NCBI GenBank assembly: GCA_964519405.1
Contig: CAZFLA010000047.1
Span: 1-23,214 of the forward strand
Source of the DNA: G963677485 sp964519405
Lineage (GTDB): Bacteria; Armatimonadota; HRBIN16
Direction of reading: 5' to 3'
Length of the DNA: 23,214 bases
Shown here one piece after another: positions 1-7,547 of the stretch. The notes beneath the pieces are model-generated. The model was given only the letters and a program-made list of their open reading frames with translations, made no database searches and was not told where the DNA came from. Position numbers and translations under genes: made by a program. Within the stretch, counting starts at the first letter, position 1, and the number at the start of each line of letters is the position of its first letter.

Positions 1-315
1 TGCCGATATACCAAAGCATACCAACGGGGTATATCGGTCACGAAGCATGATCTGCTGTATGTAGAGAAGCATAACCGCGATAAGCGGTACGGAGACGAAG
101 TGATATTCTATGAGGCTTTCTGTGCTATTGCTTAAGGTGACAATATAAACAACGTCGCGAATGGCGAGCAACAGCCATACACCAATAAGCGACAATGCAG
201 GAATCTGTTTAATTTTTCCATGATGAGCAACAAAGGCCGCAGCGCATATTCCAAAACTAAGCATAGAAGTAATGAATAGCGCAATATCTGCAGCAGAGAC
301 AGAGATATTAGTCAT
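1..315 (-). CDS. Unknown integral membrane protein, N-terminal part (runs off the left edge)
   Basis: An open frame begins with ATG at 315 (reverse strand) and stays open to base 1, giving 105 codons with no stop, so the gene is cut by the window edge. A GAGG Shine-Dalgarno lies 5 nt before the ATG. The protein begins MTNISVSAADIAL and shows three hydrophobic stretches: residues about 10-30, 38-60 and 72-88. The first two are joined by a short polar loop (HHGKIKQ). The arrangement resembles multi-TM input domains found in front of signalling proteins, but the visible part carries no diagnostic motif, so no function is claimed. It has the same orientation as the flx/hdr operon but is separated from it by 423 bases and a terminator-like hairpin, so it is probably a separate unit. 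Confidence 0.6.
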   Translation of the reverse strand, partial: MTNISVSAADIALFITSMLSFGICAAAFVAHHGKIKQIPALSLIGVWLLLAIRDVVYIVTLSNSTESLIEYHFVSVPLIAVMLLYIQQIMLRDRYTPLVCFGISA

Positions 316-363
316 GATGCCTCACGCAGGCGTCTTGGCCAAAGGTTATATAGATACAAAGAA

Positions 364-395
364 ATTATACCGCGTTGGTTTACTAATTCAGTAAA
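364..395 (-). promoter_or_regulatory. Candidate promoter with palindromic operator for the left-edge membrane protein
   Basis: Read on the minus strand, a perfect -10 box TATAAT occupies 369-364, about 50 nt before the ATG at 315. The upstream -35 is weak. A perfect inverted repeat TTTACT-AATTC-AGTAAA (379-395) overlaps where the -35 should be, which would suit a repressor site. This is seen by eye only; the regulator is unknown. Confidence 0.35.
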
Positions 396-504
396 TGCAT
401 CTATTCAACCAATGAATTGATGCTGCTGATGACTTCAGTGAAGCCCCTAAGTAGGGTTCTTCGACATGGATACTAACAAAACAACAAGATCATATATTAG
501 GAAA

Positions 505-530
505 CACCCTCCGAGGTGAGGCGGAGGGTG
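505..530 (-). terminator. Hairpin terminator downstream of the hdr-flx operon
   Basis: CACCCTCCG (505-513) pairs perfectly with CGGAGGGTG (522-530), a 9-bp GC-rich stem with an 8-nt loop. On the minus strand the stem is followed by TTTCC and an AT-rich tail, so the U-tract is short. It lies about 209 nt past the flxA stop and is the first strong hairpin after it. Confidence 0.55.
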
Positions 531-738
531 GGTCGTTCGGTATAAATGGCAACCGTGGGCTATCGGTTACCGGTTTTCATAGAGCTTGGCAGAACTCAGT
601 ATTTACAGAGCAGAGGAAACTGCCAATCCCTAGGTCGGTGATGCCAAATACCAGTATCGATTGAATTGGTACTTAGCAAATAACGTGTCTGCTCGCTGTT
701 GACACGGGAATACAGACTGAGCATCGTCGACAGATAAC

Positions 739-1623
739 TTACCCTAGCGCTGCAGGCCCAACAGCTTCTAGCTGCGCTGCACTGAAGACGGGGCCATCAG
801 TGCACACATAGTATGGGCCGATGTTACATCGACCGCATTTGCCAACGCCGCACTTCATCTTCATTTCCAAAGTGGTATAAACCTGCTCTGGAGCGAACTT
901 CATTTTGGTAAGTGCGGCCATCACGAACTTAATCATAATGGGCGGGCCGCAGGTAATAGCTATCGTGTTTTCTGGGTTAGGAGCCAACTCCTCAAGGTAT
1001 GAGGGAACAAAACCAACATGGCCGTTCCACGCTGGGTCTTCGCGGTCAATTGTTAGGTGCAGATAGGTGTCTGGTAAGGCTGCCCAATTTTCGAATTCAT
1101 ACTGGTAACACAAGTCATCCGCGCTGCGGGCTCCATACAGCGTGTCAATGCGGGCAAAATCACTGCGGTTATCCAGGCAGTAGTTCAGAAGCGACCGCAC
1201 TGGAGCCATACCGATACCGCCACCGATAATCCACAGGTTCTTACCCTTCCACTCATGGGTAGGGAAGCTGTTGCCCAATGGAGCGCGTACACCAACCACA
1301 TCACCTGGTTCCAGGTTGTGAATAGCTTCGGTGACTAATCCCACACGCTTCACGCTAAATTCAAAGTAATCCTTCTGAGAAGGACTGCTTGTTAAGCAGA
1401 ACGTGGCCTCACCAGTTCCGAATACAGACACCTCTTGAAACTGACCCGGCAGATATGTGAACTGCTCTGCGTATTTCGCATCTTGAAATGCCGCTTTGAA
1501 GGTCTTGGTATCTTCAGTTTCGCTGATAACTTCTTTGATAACCGCTAACTGCGGCACATACTGTTCGGCACAAGTGTGGATATGTGGTGCATCACTTGTT
1601 TCACTATGGCAACTGCAGCTCAT
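739..1623 (-). CDS. flxA: FlxA: FAD/NAD(P)H-binding oxidoreductase subunit with [2Fe-2S] centre
   Basis: 294 aa of the AsrB/HydG/PyrK-like flavoprotein family; here the likely NADH-oxidising entry subunit of the Flx-Hdr complex. A ferredoxin-reductase-type FAD domain occupies about residues 25-120, with YLPGQFQEVSVFG and CLTSSPS where the family usually has RPYS or similar. The nucleotide-binding domain carries GGGIGMAPVRS (about 134-144) and CGPP (about 226-229). A C-terminal cluster CGVGKCGRCNIGPYYVC supplies four Cys for a [2Fe-2S] centre. The start is ATG in a 4-base ATGA overlap with the flxB stop, so the two are translationally coupled. Odd: the first 18 residues are rich in Cys and His (C3, C5, H6, H14, H16, C18). 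Last gene of the operon. Family assignment is firm; the Flx role rests on gene context. Confidence 0.88.
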   Translation of the reverse strand: MSCSCHSETSDAPHIHTCAEQYVPQLAVIKEVISETEDTKTFKAAFQDAKYAEQFTYLPGQFQEVSVFGTGEATFCLTSSPSQKDYFEFSVKRVGLVTEAIHNLEPGDVVGVRAPLGNSFPTHEWKGKNLWIIGGGIGMAPVRSLLNYCLDNRSDFARIDTLYGARSADDLCYQYEFENWAALPDTYLHLTIDREDPAWNGHVGFVPSYLEELAPNPENTIAITCGPPIMIKFVMAALTKMKFAPEQVYTTLEMKMKCGVGKCGRCNIGPYYVCTDGPVFSAAQLEAVGPAALG

Positions 1624-2639
1624 CTTGCCGCCTCCTGCATCTGCTTCAGCACATCACGCATGTCGATATTTACTGGGCACATAGCCACGCATCGTCCGCA
1701 TCCTACACAGCCAAGAATGTGGTATCTCTCCATGCTGAAGTCGAATTTGTGAAAAACGCGCTGTCTTGTTCTGTCTGTTCGTGTCGGCCTTGGATTGTGA
1801 CCTTGTCCCATTAAAGTGAACTTTTCGAACTGGCAGGTATCCCATGCGCGGAAGCGGTTTCCGCTGTTGCCCTTAACTTCGTCTACGATATCGAAGCAAT
1901 GACAAGTTGGACAGTTAAAGCTGCACACACCGCATCCTAGACAGCGCTCCGCGAAATCGGCAAAGAGCTTCTCATCCCATTCGTTGCGCCAGTTTGGATT
2001 TCGCTTGATCAGCTCATCCATGCCAGTACGTGCTTTGGCAATCATTTGAAGCAACTGCTGCATCTGAGCTTCTGTTGCATCAGCATAAGCCGAATCAGCG
2101 ATTAGCTGTTGACCTGCTTCGGTATAAGCCTCTGCAAGATAACCATCACCTAAGTCGGCAAGCCGAAGGTCGAGTGATTCCGTGGATTCTGGCCCTTCAC
2201 CAACCATCGCGCAGAAGCAGCTCCACTCTGGCTGATTGCAGAATAACCCAACCAGAAGCGTGTTCTCGCGACGAGCAAAATACGGACCATCTTTGGGCGG
2301 CACATAGCTATATACGGTATCAAGATATACTAGAGCGCGAGCATCGCATGGACGCACGCCAAGTATTATCCGCGGAGACGACGGCACTTCAGTAGCTTGA
2401 AGGCTCAGTTTTCCATCGATGCCTTTTTGGAACGAAAACAGCTGTTCACTGTGCGGCGTAAACCACTGCCGCAGATTACTGGCAGGACCATTAAAACCCA
2501 AATCTATCTGCGCATGATCCTTAACGAGTTTGTACTGGTAATGCTGCTCTGTTTTTACAGGAGCAATCAACTGCCGGCCGGCTGATATAGATGTTAGCCA
2601 TTGGGCGAATTGTGATTTTTTAATGTATTTTGGCTGCAC
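1620..2639 (-). CDS. flxB: FlxB: 4Fe-4S dicluster electron-transfer subunit (AsrA/HydB-like)
   Basis: 339 aa, of the family that includes anaerobic sulfite reductase subunit A and the beta subunit of group 3 sulfhydrogenases, where it relays electrons between a flavoprotein like FlxA and the catalytic partner. The N-terminal half has the family motif GVRPCDARAL (about 93-102). The C-terminal half has two ferredoxin-type clusters: CLGCGVCSFNCPTCHC (about 234-249) with a further Cys in DTCQFEK, and CVGCGRCVAMCP. The start is GTG at 2639 with GAGG about 9 nt upstream. It sits 20 nt after flxC and overlaps flxA by 4 bases. Which of the two Fe-S proteins is named B or C follows adjacency to flxA and is provisional. 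Confidence 0.85.
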   Translation of the reverse strand: MQPKYIKKSQFAQWLTSISAGRQLIAPVKTEQHYQYKLVKDHAQIDLGFNGPASNLRQWFTPHSEQLFSFQKGIDGKLSLQATEVPSSPRIILGVRPCDARALVYLDTVYSYVPPKDGPYFARRENTLLVGLFCNQPEWSCFCAMVGEGPESTESLDLRLADLGDGYLAEAYTEAGQQLIADSAYADATEAQMQQLLQMIAKARTGMDELIKRNPNWRNEWDEKLFADFAERCLGCGVCSFNCPTCHCFDIVDEVKGNSGNRFRAWDTCQFEKFTLMGQGHNPRPTRTDRTRQRVFHKFDFSMERYHILGCVGCGRCVAMCPVNIDMRDVLKQMQEAAR

Positions 2640-2659
2640 TTATCTATCCTCTTTCGCCA

Positions 2660-3451
2660 CTAATGCTCTGGACATGGGTCGGGATCGTCCTCTCGATATT
2701 GCCCTAACAGCGGCTTATCGGAGGGGTTTTCACCAGGATTGCGGCCAAACATCTCGGCAGCATCTCGGTTAACCTCTTGAGTAAGCAAGCCCAAAGGTAT
2801 ACCTGCAGGGCAAACTCGCTCGCACTCGCCACATCCTATGCATCGACCAACAAGGTGCATCATGCGCCCAACATGGAAAAACCAGTTACTTTTGGCATCG
2901 ACCTGCTTGTTAACCCATGTTTGTCCGGGTTTATCAACAAAACATTCTGGACAGTAGCATGACGGACATACAGAACGACAACCATAACACCGAATGCAGT
3001 TAGCAAAGTGCTTGGCCCAGAAAGCGCGTCGTTCGGCAGCAGACAGAGCTTCGTAACTTTCAGTCAACGGGTGAAGCGCGCGCTTCATTTCCGTCAGCGC
3101 TTCATCAGATGGCATCGAATTGCTGACCTCATCGCTGCTTGCGAAGATGACTTTCAGCCGCGAGGAATCTAGCTGGTTCTCGCGCTGCAGCTCAACAACA
3201 CTTTTTACATCAGTGGTCGTTAGAACAATCCCTACGCGCTCATTCTTAATGGCGTTGGGAATATATACCGCCAGGTTGTTTACGCAAGTATCATCGAAGA
3301 TCAGGCTGTCTACTTGTTCGGCATCCCTTATGAATACGGGTGCGCTTTTATGCGGCGCACTGCCTCGTTGATAGCCGATGACCACATCAACCGACTTATC
3401 ACGCAGCATTTCTGCTGCCGATTGCCTTATCGCTTGTTGAACATCACTCAT
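2660..3451 (-). CDS. flxC: FlxC: 4Fe-4S dicluster protein of the Flx complex
   Basis: 263 aa soluble iron-sulfur protein. The first about 130 residues form a cluster-free domain with VDVVIGYQRG near the start, reminiscent of coenzyme F420 hydrogenase beta-subunit-like proteins. The second half has a Cys-dense region CIRCYGCRSVCPSCYCPEC (seven Cys) and then a clean second cluster CIGCGECERVCPAG, so at least two [4Fe-4S] centres are expected. The ATG at 3451 overlaps the end of flxD by 8 bases (ATGAGTGA), which indicates coupling. The likely job is electron transfer between FlxA/FlxB and FlxD/HdrA. Family placement is good; the role is inferred from the operon. Confidence 0.8.
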   Translation of the reverse strand: MSDVQQAIRQSAAEMLRDKSVDVVIGYQRGSAPHKSAPVFIRDAEQVDSLIFDDTCVNNLAVYIPNAIKNERVGIVLTTTDVKSVVELQRENQLDSSRLKVIFASSDEVSNSMPSDEALTEMKRALHPLTESYEALSAAERRAFWAKHFANCIRCYGCRSVCPSCYCPECFVDKPGQTWVNKQVDAKSNWFFHVGRMMHLVGRCIGCGECERVCPAGIPLGLLTQEVNRDAAEMFGRNPGENPSDKPLLGQYREDDPDPCPEH

Positions 3452-3905
3452 CTTCAGCTACCCCCTTGAACGGCCCAAGTTCGGTAACAGTTTTCGTGAA
3501 ATTCTGAATCACTTCAGCAAATTTCTGACCCTCAGCCGCCGAAATCCAGTCGAATTTATAGCGTCCCTCATCAATGCCCATGTATGTCAACACACGCTGC
3601 AGCAGCATTAGCCTGCGGCGGGCATAGAAGTTGCCTTTAGAATAGTGGCAGTCACCTGGATGGCATCCGGCTACTAACACGCCGTCAACGCCTTTTTCAA
3701 ATGCTTTAAGCACCATCTGCGGGTTAACACGTCCACTGCACGGAACGCGAATCACTCGCACATCAGCAGGATAGTTTAGGCGGGTGCTGCCGGCTAGGTC
3801 GGCTCCTGCATAGCTGCACCAGTTGCACAGAAATGCCACTAGTCGAGGCTTCCATTCGGTAGGCACATGGTGCTCCATGGTTGTTTTCGTTACAGTGTCA
3901 CTCAT
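3444..3905 (-). CDS. flxD: FlxD: MvhD-like [2Fe-2S] subunit
   Basis: 153 aa, full length for the MvhD/FlxD family, the small [2Fe-2S] protein that delivers electrons to the HdrA flavin in methanogen Mvh-Hdr and bacterial Flx-Hdr complexes. Visible motifs are FLCNWCSYAGADLAG (about 29-43), VIRVPCSGRVNP (about 55-66) and VAGCHPGDCHY (about 80-90), giving the five conserved Cys. The gene overlaps hdrA by 4 bases (ATGA) and flxC by 8, so it joins the hdr and flx halves of the operon. In some organisms this domain is fused to the HdrA C-terminus; here it is separate. Confidence 0.9.
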   Translation of the reverse strand: MSDTVTKTTMEHHVPTEWKPRLVAFLCNWCSYAGADLAGSTRLNYPADVRVIRVPCSGRVNPQMVLKAFEKGVDGVLVAGCHPGDCHYSKGNFYARRRLMLLQRVLTYMGIDEGRYKFDWISAAEGQKFAEVIQNFTKTVTELGPFKGVAEDE

Positions 3906-5938
3906 GCGTGCTCCTCCGATGGTATCTGTATCTGAAGTAGCTGCTGATCAGCTATGGTGTTTCCGCTAAAGCAGAGTGCATCTAGTTCAGCAAGCAACTG
4001 GTCGTCGTTAAAGCCGCGAAGCTGAATGCTTGCGCTGCGGCATGCGGCTACGCATGTTCCGCATCCGTGGCACAATCCCTCGTTAACAGATGCAACAACT
4101 TTAGTGGGCTTGCCGCTTCTATCGGTGAGCTGTTGTGTGGTGATGGCACCAAATGGGCATACCTGAACGCACAACTGACATCCTGCGCACGTGGTTGAGT
4201 TGACCTCGGCTACATTAGCTTCGGACTCCAAGTGATCTTTACTGAATAGGCCAATCACTTTCGCGGCAGCTCCACTCGCTTGAGCGACGCTGTCGGGAAT
4301 GTCTTTTGGATATTGACAGGCACCAGCAAGGTAGACACCAGCGGTCAGCACCTCAACCGGGCGAAGCTTAGGATGGGCTTCGCTGAACCAGTTGTCGCCG
4401 TCCACGCTGATACCAAGCGTTCTCGCAGTATCGCGAGCGTCTGGCTGAGCCTCCATAGCAGTGGCTAATACCACCATATCGGCCTCAATTTCAACCTGCT
4501 TGCCAGAGAGTGTGTCTGCACCCTTGACGATCAGCTTGTCACCTTTTTGTGAGACTTTGCTTACGCGACCGCGCAGGTAGATGGCGCCGTAGTTGTCTTG
4601 AGTGCGCCGCACAAACTCTTCATAGCCCTTACCATTGGCACGGATATCCATATAGAACACATATGCCTGTGCATCTGGACATTTCTCACGCAGCAATAAG
4701 GCATGCTTCGCGTTATACATGCAGCACACTTTACTGCAGTAACTGTGACCAGTTTCATCGTCTCGGCTGCCGATGCAGCTAATGAACACCACATTTTTCG
4801 GCGGCACGTGATCACTAGGGCGAACAAGTTTACCATCGGTAGGGCCGCTTGCGTTGAACAATCGCTCAAACTGCAGGCTGGTGATTACATCCGGGAATCG
4901 GCCATACCCAAGGTTGCCATACGGGGTTGGATCCCATGTCTTGAAGCCTGTGGCTGCCACGATGGCGCCGAAGCTATCGGTGAACACGGTATCTTCCTGC
5001 GTGTAGTCGATGGCTCCTGCAGGACATCTCTTCTGGCAGGAACCGCATTTATCTTTTTGGAACTTAATGCAGATATTCCTGTCGATGACCGGTATGTTTG
5101 GTACAGCCTGCGGGAATGGCACATAGATGGCTTTGCGGGTGCCTAGATCGCAGTCGAACTCACTTGCGGTCTTCGCAGGGCATTTCTCCCAGCATGCGCC
5201 GCAGCCGGTACACTTGCTCTCATCTACGCTGCGGGCCTTCTTGCGGATGGTCACAGTGAAGTTGCCAACAAACCCCTCCACCTTTTCCACCTCGCTATAA
5301 GTCAGCAGGCGAATGTTAGGGTGGCTGGCGGCATCCACCATTTTCGGCGTCAGAATACATGCTGCACAGTCAAGTGTTGGGAAAGTTTTATCATACTGCG
5401 CCATCTTGCCGCCGATACTAGGAGTGCGCTCAACAAGCGTGACCTGGTAACCAGCATCTGCGATATCGAGTGCCGCTTGAATACCGGCTACTCCGCCTCC
5501 CACGACCAACGCTTTTCGGGTAATAGGAATCTGGTTGGTAGTCAGTGGCTTGTTCTTGATGACTTTTGCAGCAGCCATCGCCGTGAGGTCAATGGCCTTT
5601 CGTGTGGCTTCAGCCATATCGGTGTGCACCCATGAACAATGTTCACGGATGTTGGCCATTTCGAACATGTGAGGGTTCAGCCCCATCTCCGAAATACAAC
5701 GGCGGAAGGTTGGCTCATGCAGACGCGGTGAGCAGCTTGCTACCACCACACGGTCGAGACGGTGTGCTGTGATAGCCTGCTTTATAAGGTTCTGTCCCGG
5801 TTCGGAACACATATATTTATAATCGGTAGCAAATACAACCCCTGGAAAAGCGGTGCTTGCCTGTGCCACACGAGCACAATCAACCGTGCGGGCGATATTG
5901 GTACCACAATGACAGACGAATACTCCGATGCGTGCCAT
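3902..5938 (-). CDS. hdrA: HdrA: flavin-bifurcating iron-sulfur subunit of heterodisulfide reductase
   Basis: 678 aa, about the usual length of single HdrA. Domains in order: an N-terminal Cys-containing segment (FVCHCGTN, residues 7-14); a Rossmann FAD site VVGGGVAGIQAALD (about 142-155) with VERTPSIGGKMAQYDKTFPT; the HdrA signature LDCAACILTPKM (about 188-199); an inserted ferredoxin domain CTGCGACWEKCP (about 240) and CGSCQKRCPAG (about 298); then two C-terminal clusters CAGCQLCVQVCPFG (about 582) and CHGCGTCVAACRS (about 622). No selenocysteine codon or fused MvhD domain is present. HdrA splits electron pairs arriving from FlxD between HdrB/HdrC and a low-potential acceptor, probably ferredoxin. 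The ATG at 5938 abuts the hdrB stop with a 1-base overlap. Family certainty is very high; the electron acceptor is inferred. Confidence 0.95.
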   Translation of the reverse strand: MARIGVFVCHCGTNIARTVDCARVAQASTAFPGVVFATDYKYMCSEPGQNLIKQAITAHRLDRVVVASCSPRLHEPTFRRCISEMGLNPHMFEMANIREHCSWVHTDMAEATRKAIDLTAMAAAKVIKNKPLTTNQIPITRKALVVGGGVAGIQAALDIADAGYQVTLVERTPSIGGKMAQYDKTFPTLDCAACILTPKMVDAASHPNIRLLTYSEVEKVEGFVGNFTVTIRKKARSVDESKCTGCGACWEKCPAKTASEFDCDLGTRKAIYVPFPQAVPNIPVIDRNICIKFQKDKCGSCQKRCPAGAIDYTQEDTVFTDSFGAIVAATGFKTWDPTPYGNLGYGRFPDVITSLQFERLFNASGPTDGKLVRPSDHVPPKNVVFISCIGSRDDETGHSYCSKVCCMYNAKHALLLREKCPDAQAYVFYMDIRANGKGYEEFVRRTQDNYGAIYLRGRVSKVSQKGDKLIVKGADTLSGKQVEIEADMVVLATAMEAQPDARDTARTLGISVDGDNWFSEAHPKLRPVEVLTAGVYLAGACQYPKDIPDSVAQASGAAAKVIGLFSKDHLESEANVAEVNSTTCAGCQLCVQVCPFGAITTQQLTDRSGKPTKVVASVNEGLCHGCGTCVAACRSASIQLRGFNDDQLLAELDALCFSGNTIADQQLLQIQIPSEEHA

Positions 5939-6750
5939 TACGCCACACTCCCTTCAACCACTCGCTGAACCACAGACTGTGGTGATATGATGAGCCTTTC
6001 GATACCCAGCTCACTTGGCGAATATCCCATAGCCAAACCCAATAACTGAGTGATATAGATCACAGGCATTGGCTTTGCGGATTTCTGCCGGGTGTCCAGA
6101 TTGTTTTGGCACATCGGACATGCTGTTACGATGAGTTCAGCGCCAGCCTCGCGTGCGGCTTCTACGATATCGGTTGACAGCCGCTGCACGATGTTTTGCT
6201 TGGTTACTGCCAAACTAGCACCGCAGCATTCTGTGGCGTGTGTCCAAGCCACCGGCTCAGCACCTGCTAGTGCGCTTAGCTTCTGAAGTGAAGTGGGATT
6301 TTCGCTGTCTTCGCCATCGGCAACCGTGTTGGGACGAAGAAGCAGGCATCCGTAGTAGCAGGCCACTTTCAACCCTTCCAACTTTTTGGATACCGCGGCT
6401 TGAATGCGCTCTTCCGGCAAACTCGACAGCAGCTTCATGATGTTCAGAACACGAACGGGGTGCTCTGTTTCCACTGCCGCGAGTTTAAGACGGTTATAGC
6501 ACGCGGCACATGGTGCAACCACGTCACTCATACCCATCTGTTTGGCGATGTCGAGATTCCGAAGCGGAAGCTTTTGTGCCAGTTCATGGCTGACACTGTG
6601 AGCAGTCGATGCTCCACAGCAGTTCCAATCCGGAATCTCTTTAAGGACTATGTTCAACTTTTTGCAGATGGCCGCAGTGGAGACATCATACTCTTTGGCT
6701 GATGAATGCAGCGAACAACCTGGATAATAGGCATATGTTAGTGTGTCCAT
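5938..6750 (-). CDS. hdrB: HdrB: catalytic CCG-domain subunit of heterodisulfide reductase
   Basis: 270 aa from the chosen start. Two complete CCG domains are seen: C12-X31-C44-C45-X35-C81-X2-C84 and C135-X39-C175-C176-X34-C211-X2-C214. These are the ligand sets for the paired non-cubane [4Fe-4S] clusters that cleave CoM-S-S-CoB in methanogens, so the active site appears intact. In bacteria lacking those coenzymes the disulfide substrate is another thiol pair; DsrC has been proposed in sulfate reducers, but no dsrC lies in this window. Start choice: ATG at 6750 forms TAATG with the hdrC stop, and an AAAGGA Shine-Dalgarno sits just before it; a GTG at 6768 would add six residues but would place that Shine-Dalgarno inside the gene. 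Confidence 0.93.
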   Translation of the reverse strand: MDTLTYAYYPGCSLHSSAKEYDVSTAAICKKLNIVLKEIPDWNCCGASTAHSVSHELAQKLPLRNLDIAKQMGMSDVVAPCAACYNRLKLAAVETEHPVRVLNIMKLLSSLPEERIQAAVSKKLEGLKVACYYGCLLLRPNTVADGEDSENPTSLQKLSALAGAEPVAWTHATECCGASLAVTKQNIVQRLSTDIVEAAREAGAELIVTACPMCQNNLDTRQKSAKPMPVIYITQLLGLAMGYSPSELGIERLIISPQSVVQRVVEGSVA

Positions 6751-7319
6751 TAGCTTTCCTTTACCCACTGGCGAAGCTGCGATATCCCTTTGATGCGCTG
6801 AGGCTTAAGCGGCAGTTTCCCTTTTTGGAACATCACTAGCCCTAATGCAATATCATCGGTGAAGCGTCGCGACCGAAGTTTATATTCGATAACCAATCCA
6901 ACTTCGTTAACGCGACCATCGCGTGCAATTGCATTAAGGAATGATTGGTGAAATGCTTGTATATTTTGTTCAGCTGCAGGAACGCCCTGCTTAGCCGCGA
7001 TCTGCCTAAGGGAGTCCATAACGGCAGCCGGACTTAACCCTCGCGGACAGCGCAATGCGCAGGTTCCACACCCTGCACAAAGCCATATCATGCGACTTTG
7101 CAGAACGCTGTTATCATTAAGCTGTGATAAGCGCATAACTTGGTTTGGTGTGATGTCTGCGTCGCGTGCCACAGGACAGCCAGCTGTGCAGTTACCGCAC
7201 TGATAGCAGCTAGCTAACCTCTGACCGCTTTCTTGAGTGACCAAAGATGCAAACTCTTTGTGGGCAGACACCATTATCTTGTTTATAGCCAAGAGCTCTT
7301 CCTCTCTACTAAAATCCAC
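6750..7319 (-). CDS. hdrC: HdrC: ferredoxin-like subunit of heterodisulfide reductase
   Basis: 189 aa, typical for HdrC, which carries electrons from HdrA to HdrB. Two [4Fe-4S] motifs are visible: CYQCGNCTAGCPVA (residues 38-51) and CAGCGTCALRCPRG (81-94). The C-terminal part is helical without Cys, as expected. It is the first gene of the seven-gene operon. The start used is GTG at 7319; an AGGGG lies about 12 nt upstream but falls inside overlapping small hairpins (GGGTA/TACCC at 7321-7333, CCCC/GGGG at 7331-7340). ATG at codon 16 is an alternative start that would keep both clusters. Confidence 0.92.
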   Translation of the reverse strand: MDFSREEELLAINKIMVSAHKEFASLVTQESGQRLASCYQCGNCTAGCPVARDADITPNQVMRLSQLNDNSVLQSRMIWLCAGCGTCALRCPRGLSPAAVMDSLRQIAAKQGVPAAEQNIQAFHQSFLNAIARDGRVNEVGLVIEYKLRSRRFTDDIALGLVMFQKGKLPLKPQRIKGISQLRQWVKES

Positions 7320-7400
7320 TGGGTAAGATACCCCTTGGGGGAATTATTGTTTCGCTGTGATTTGTTTCGTTTGCTTGTGAAAAGTGAGCTTAGCAGCTAA

Positions 7401-7464
7401 ATTATAACAAATATATAGATACTCTCACAGATTTTTGGCAGAAAGTTTGTGAAAAATATCACTT
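7401..7464 (-). promoter_or_regulatory. Promoter and CRP/FNR- or Rex-like operator of the hdr-flx operon
   Basis: On the minus strand a perfect TATAAT (7406-7401) predicts a start near 7394 (a G), about 75 nt before the hdrC GTG. The matching -35 is poor (CTGTGA, 18-nt spacing). A palindrome-like site TTGTGAAAAATATCACTT at 7447-7464 matches TTGTGA-N6-TCACAA in 10 of 12 defined bases and is centred exactly 61.5 nt upstream of the predicted start. That is the class I activator position of CRP/FNR proteins; the same sequence also fits Rex sites. A second TTGTGA half site lies at 7375-7380 in the leader. Confidence 0.5.
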
Positions 7465-7521
7465 TTAGTAGCGTCAAAGCTCAGTACGCCTGTGTTTCTC
7501 TACTTATCACACCACACGAAG

Positions 7522-7547
7522 CGGTACTAGCCATATGGCTAGTACCG
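7522..7547 (-). terminator. Perfect 26-bp palindrome overlapping the stop codon of the first acetyltransferase
   Basis: CGGTACTAGCCAT (7522-7534) is followed by its exact complement ATGGCTAGTACCG (7535-7547). As RNA it folds to an 11-bp stem with an ATAT loop. The TAG stop (7541-7539) lies inside it. No U-tract follows on the minus strand, so it may be an attenuating or 3'-end-stabilising hairpin rather than a classical terminator. Confidence 0.45.

Larger units (their letters stand above)
316..738. other. Intergenic stretch between the left-edge gene and flxA
   Basis: No coding frame of credible composition is seen on either strand. It holds the candidate promoter at 364-395, the strong hairpin at 505-530, and a weaker inverted repeat (GGCAACCG at 548-555 against CGGTTACC at 564-571, one mismatch). 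Nothing resembling a tRNA or a known riboswitch was recognised. Confidence 0.5.

Noticed and set aside
4561..5146. Open frames on both strands inside hdrA (for example 4703-5146 plus, 4561-4869 minus)
   Set aside because: They overlap a full-length, motif-complete hdrA and their translations show no domain, start site or sensible composition.
3902..5938. Selenocysteine HdrA or an HdrA-MvhD fusion
   Set aside because: No in-frame TGA occurs before the true stop, and the MvhD-like protein is a separate gene joined only by an ATGA overlap.
739..7319. Methanogen or archaeal origin because of HdrABC and an MvhD-like protein
   Set aside because: Flx subunits, Shine-Dalgarno pattern, DinB, HigBA, CdsA and lipoproteins point to a bacterium, and no methanogenesis gene is present.
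739..7319. Sulfur-oxidising sHdr system
   Set aside because: That system has duplicated hdrB/hdrC genes and lipoate-binding proteins; here there is one copy of each plus an NADH module.
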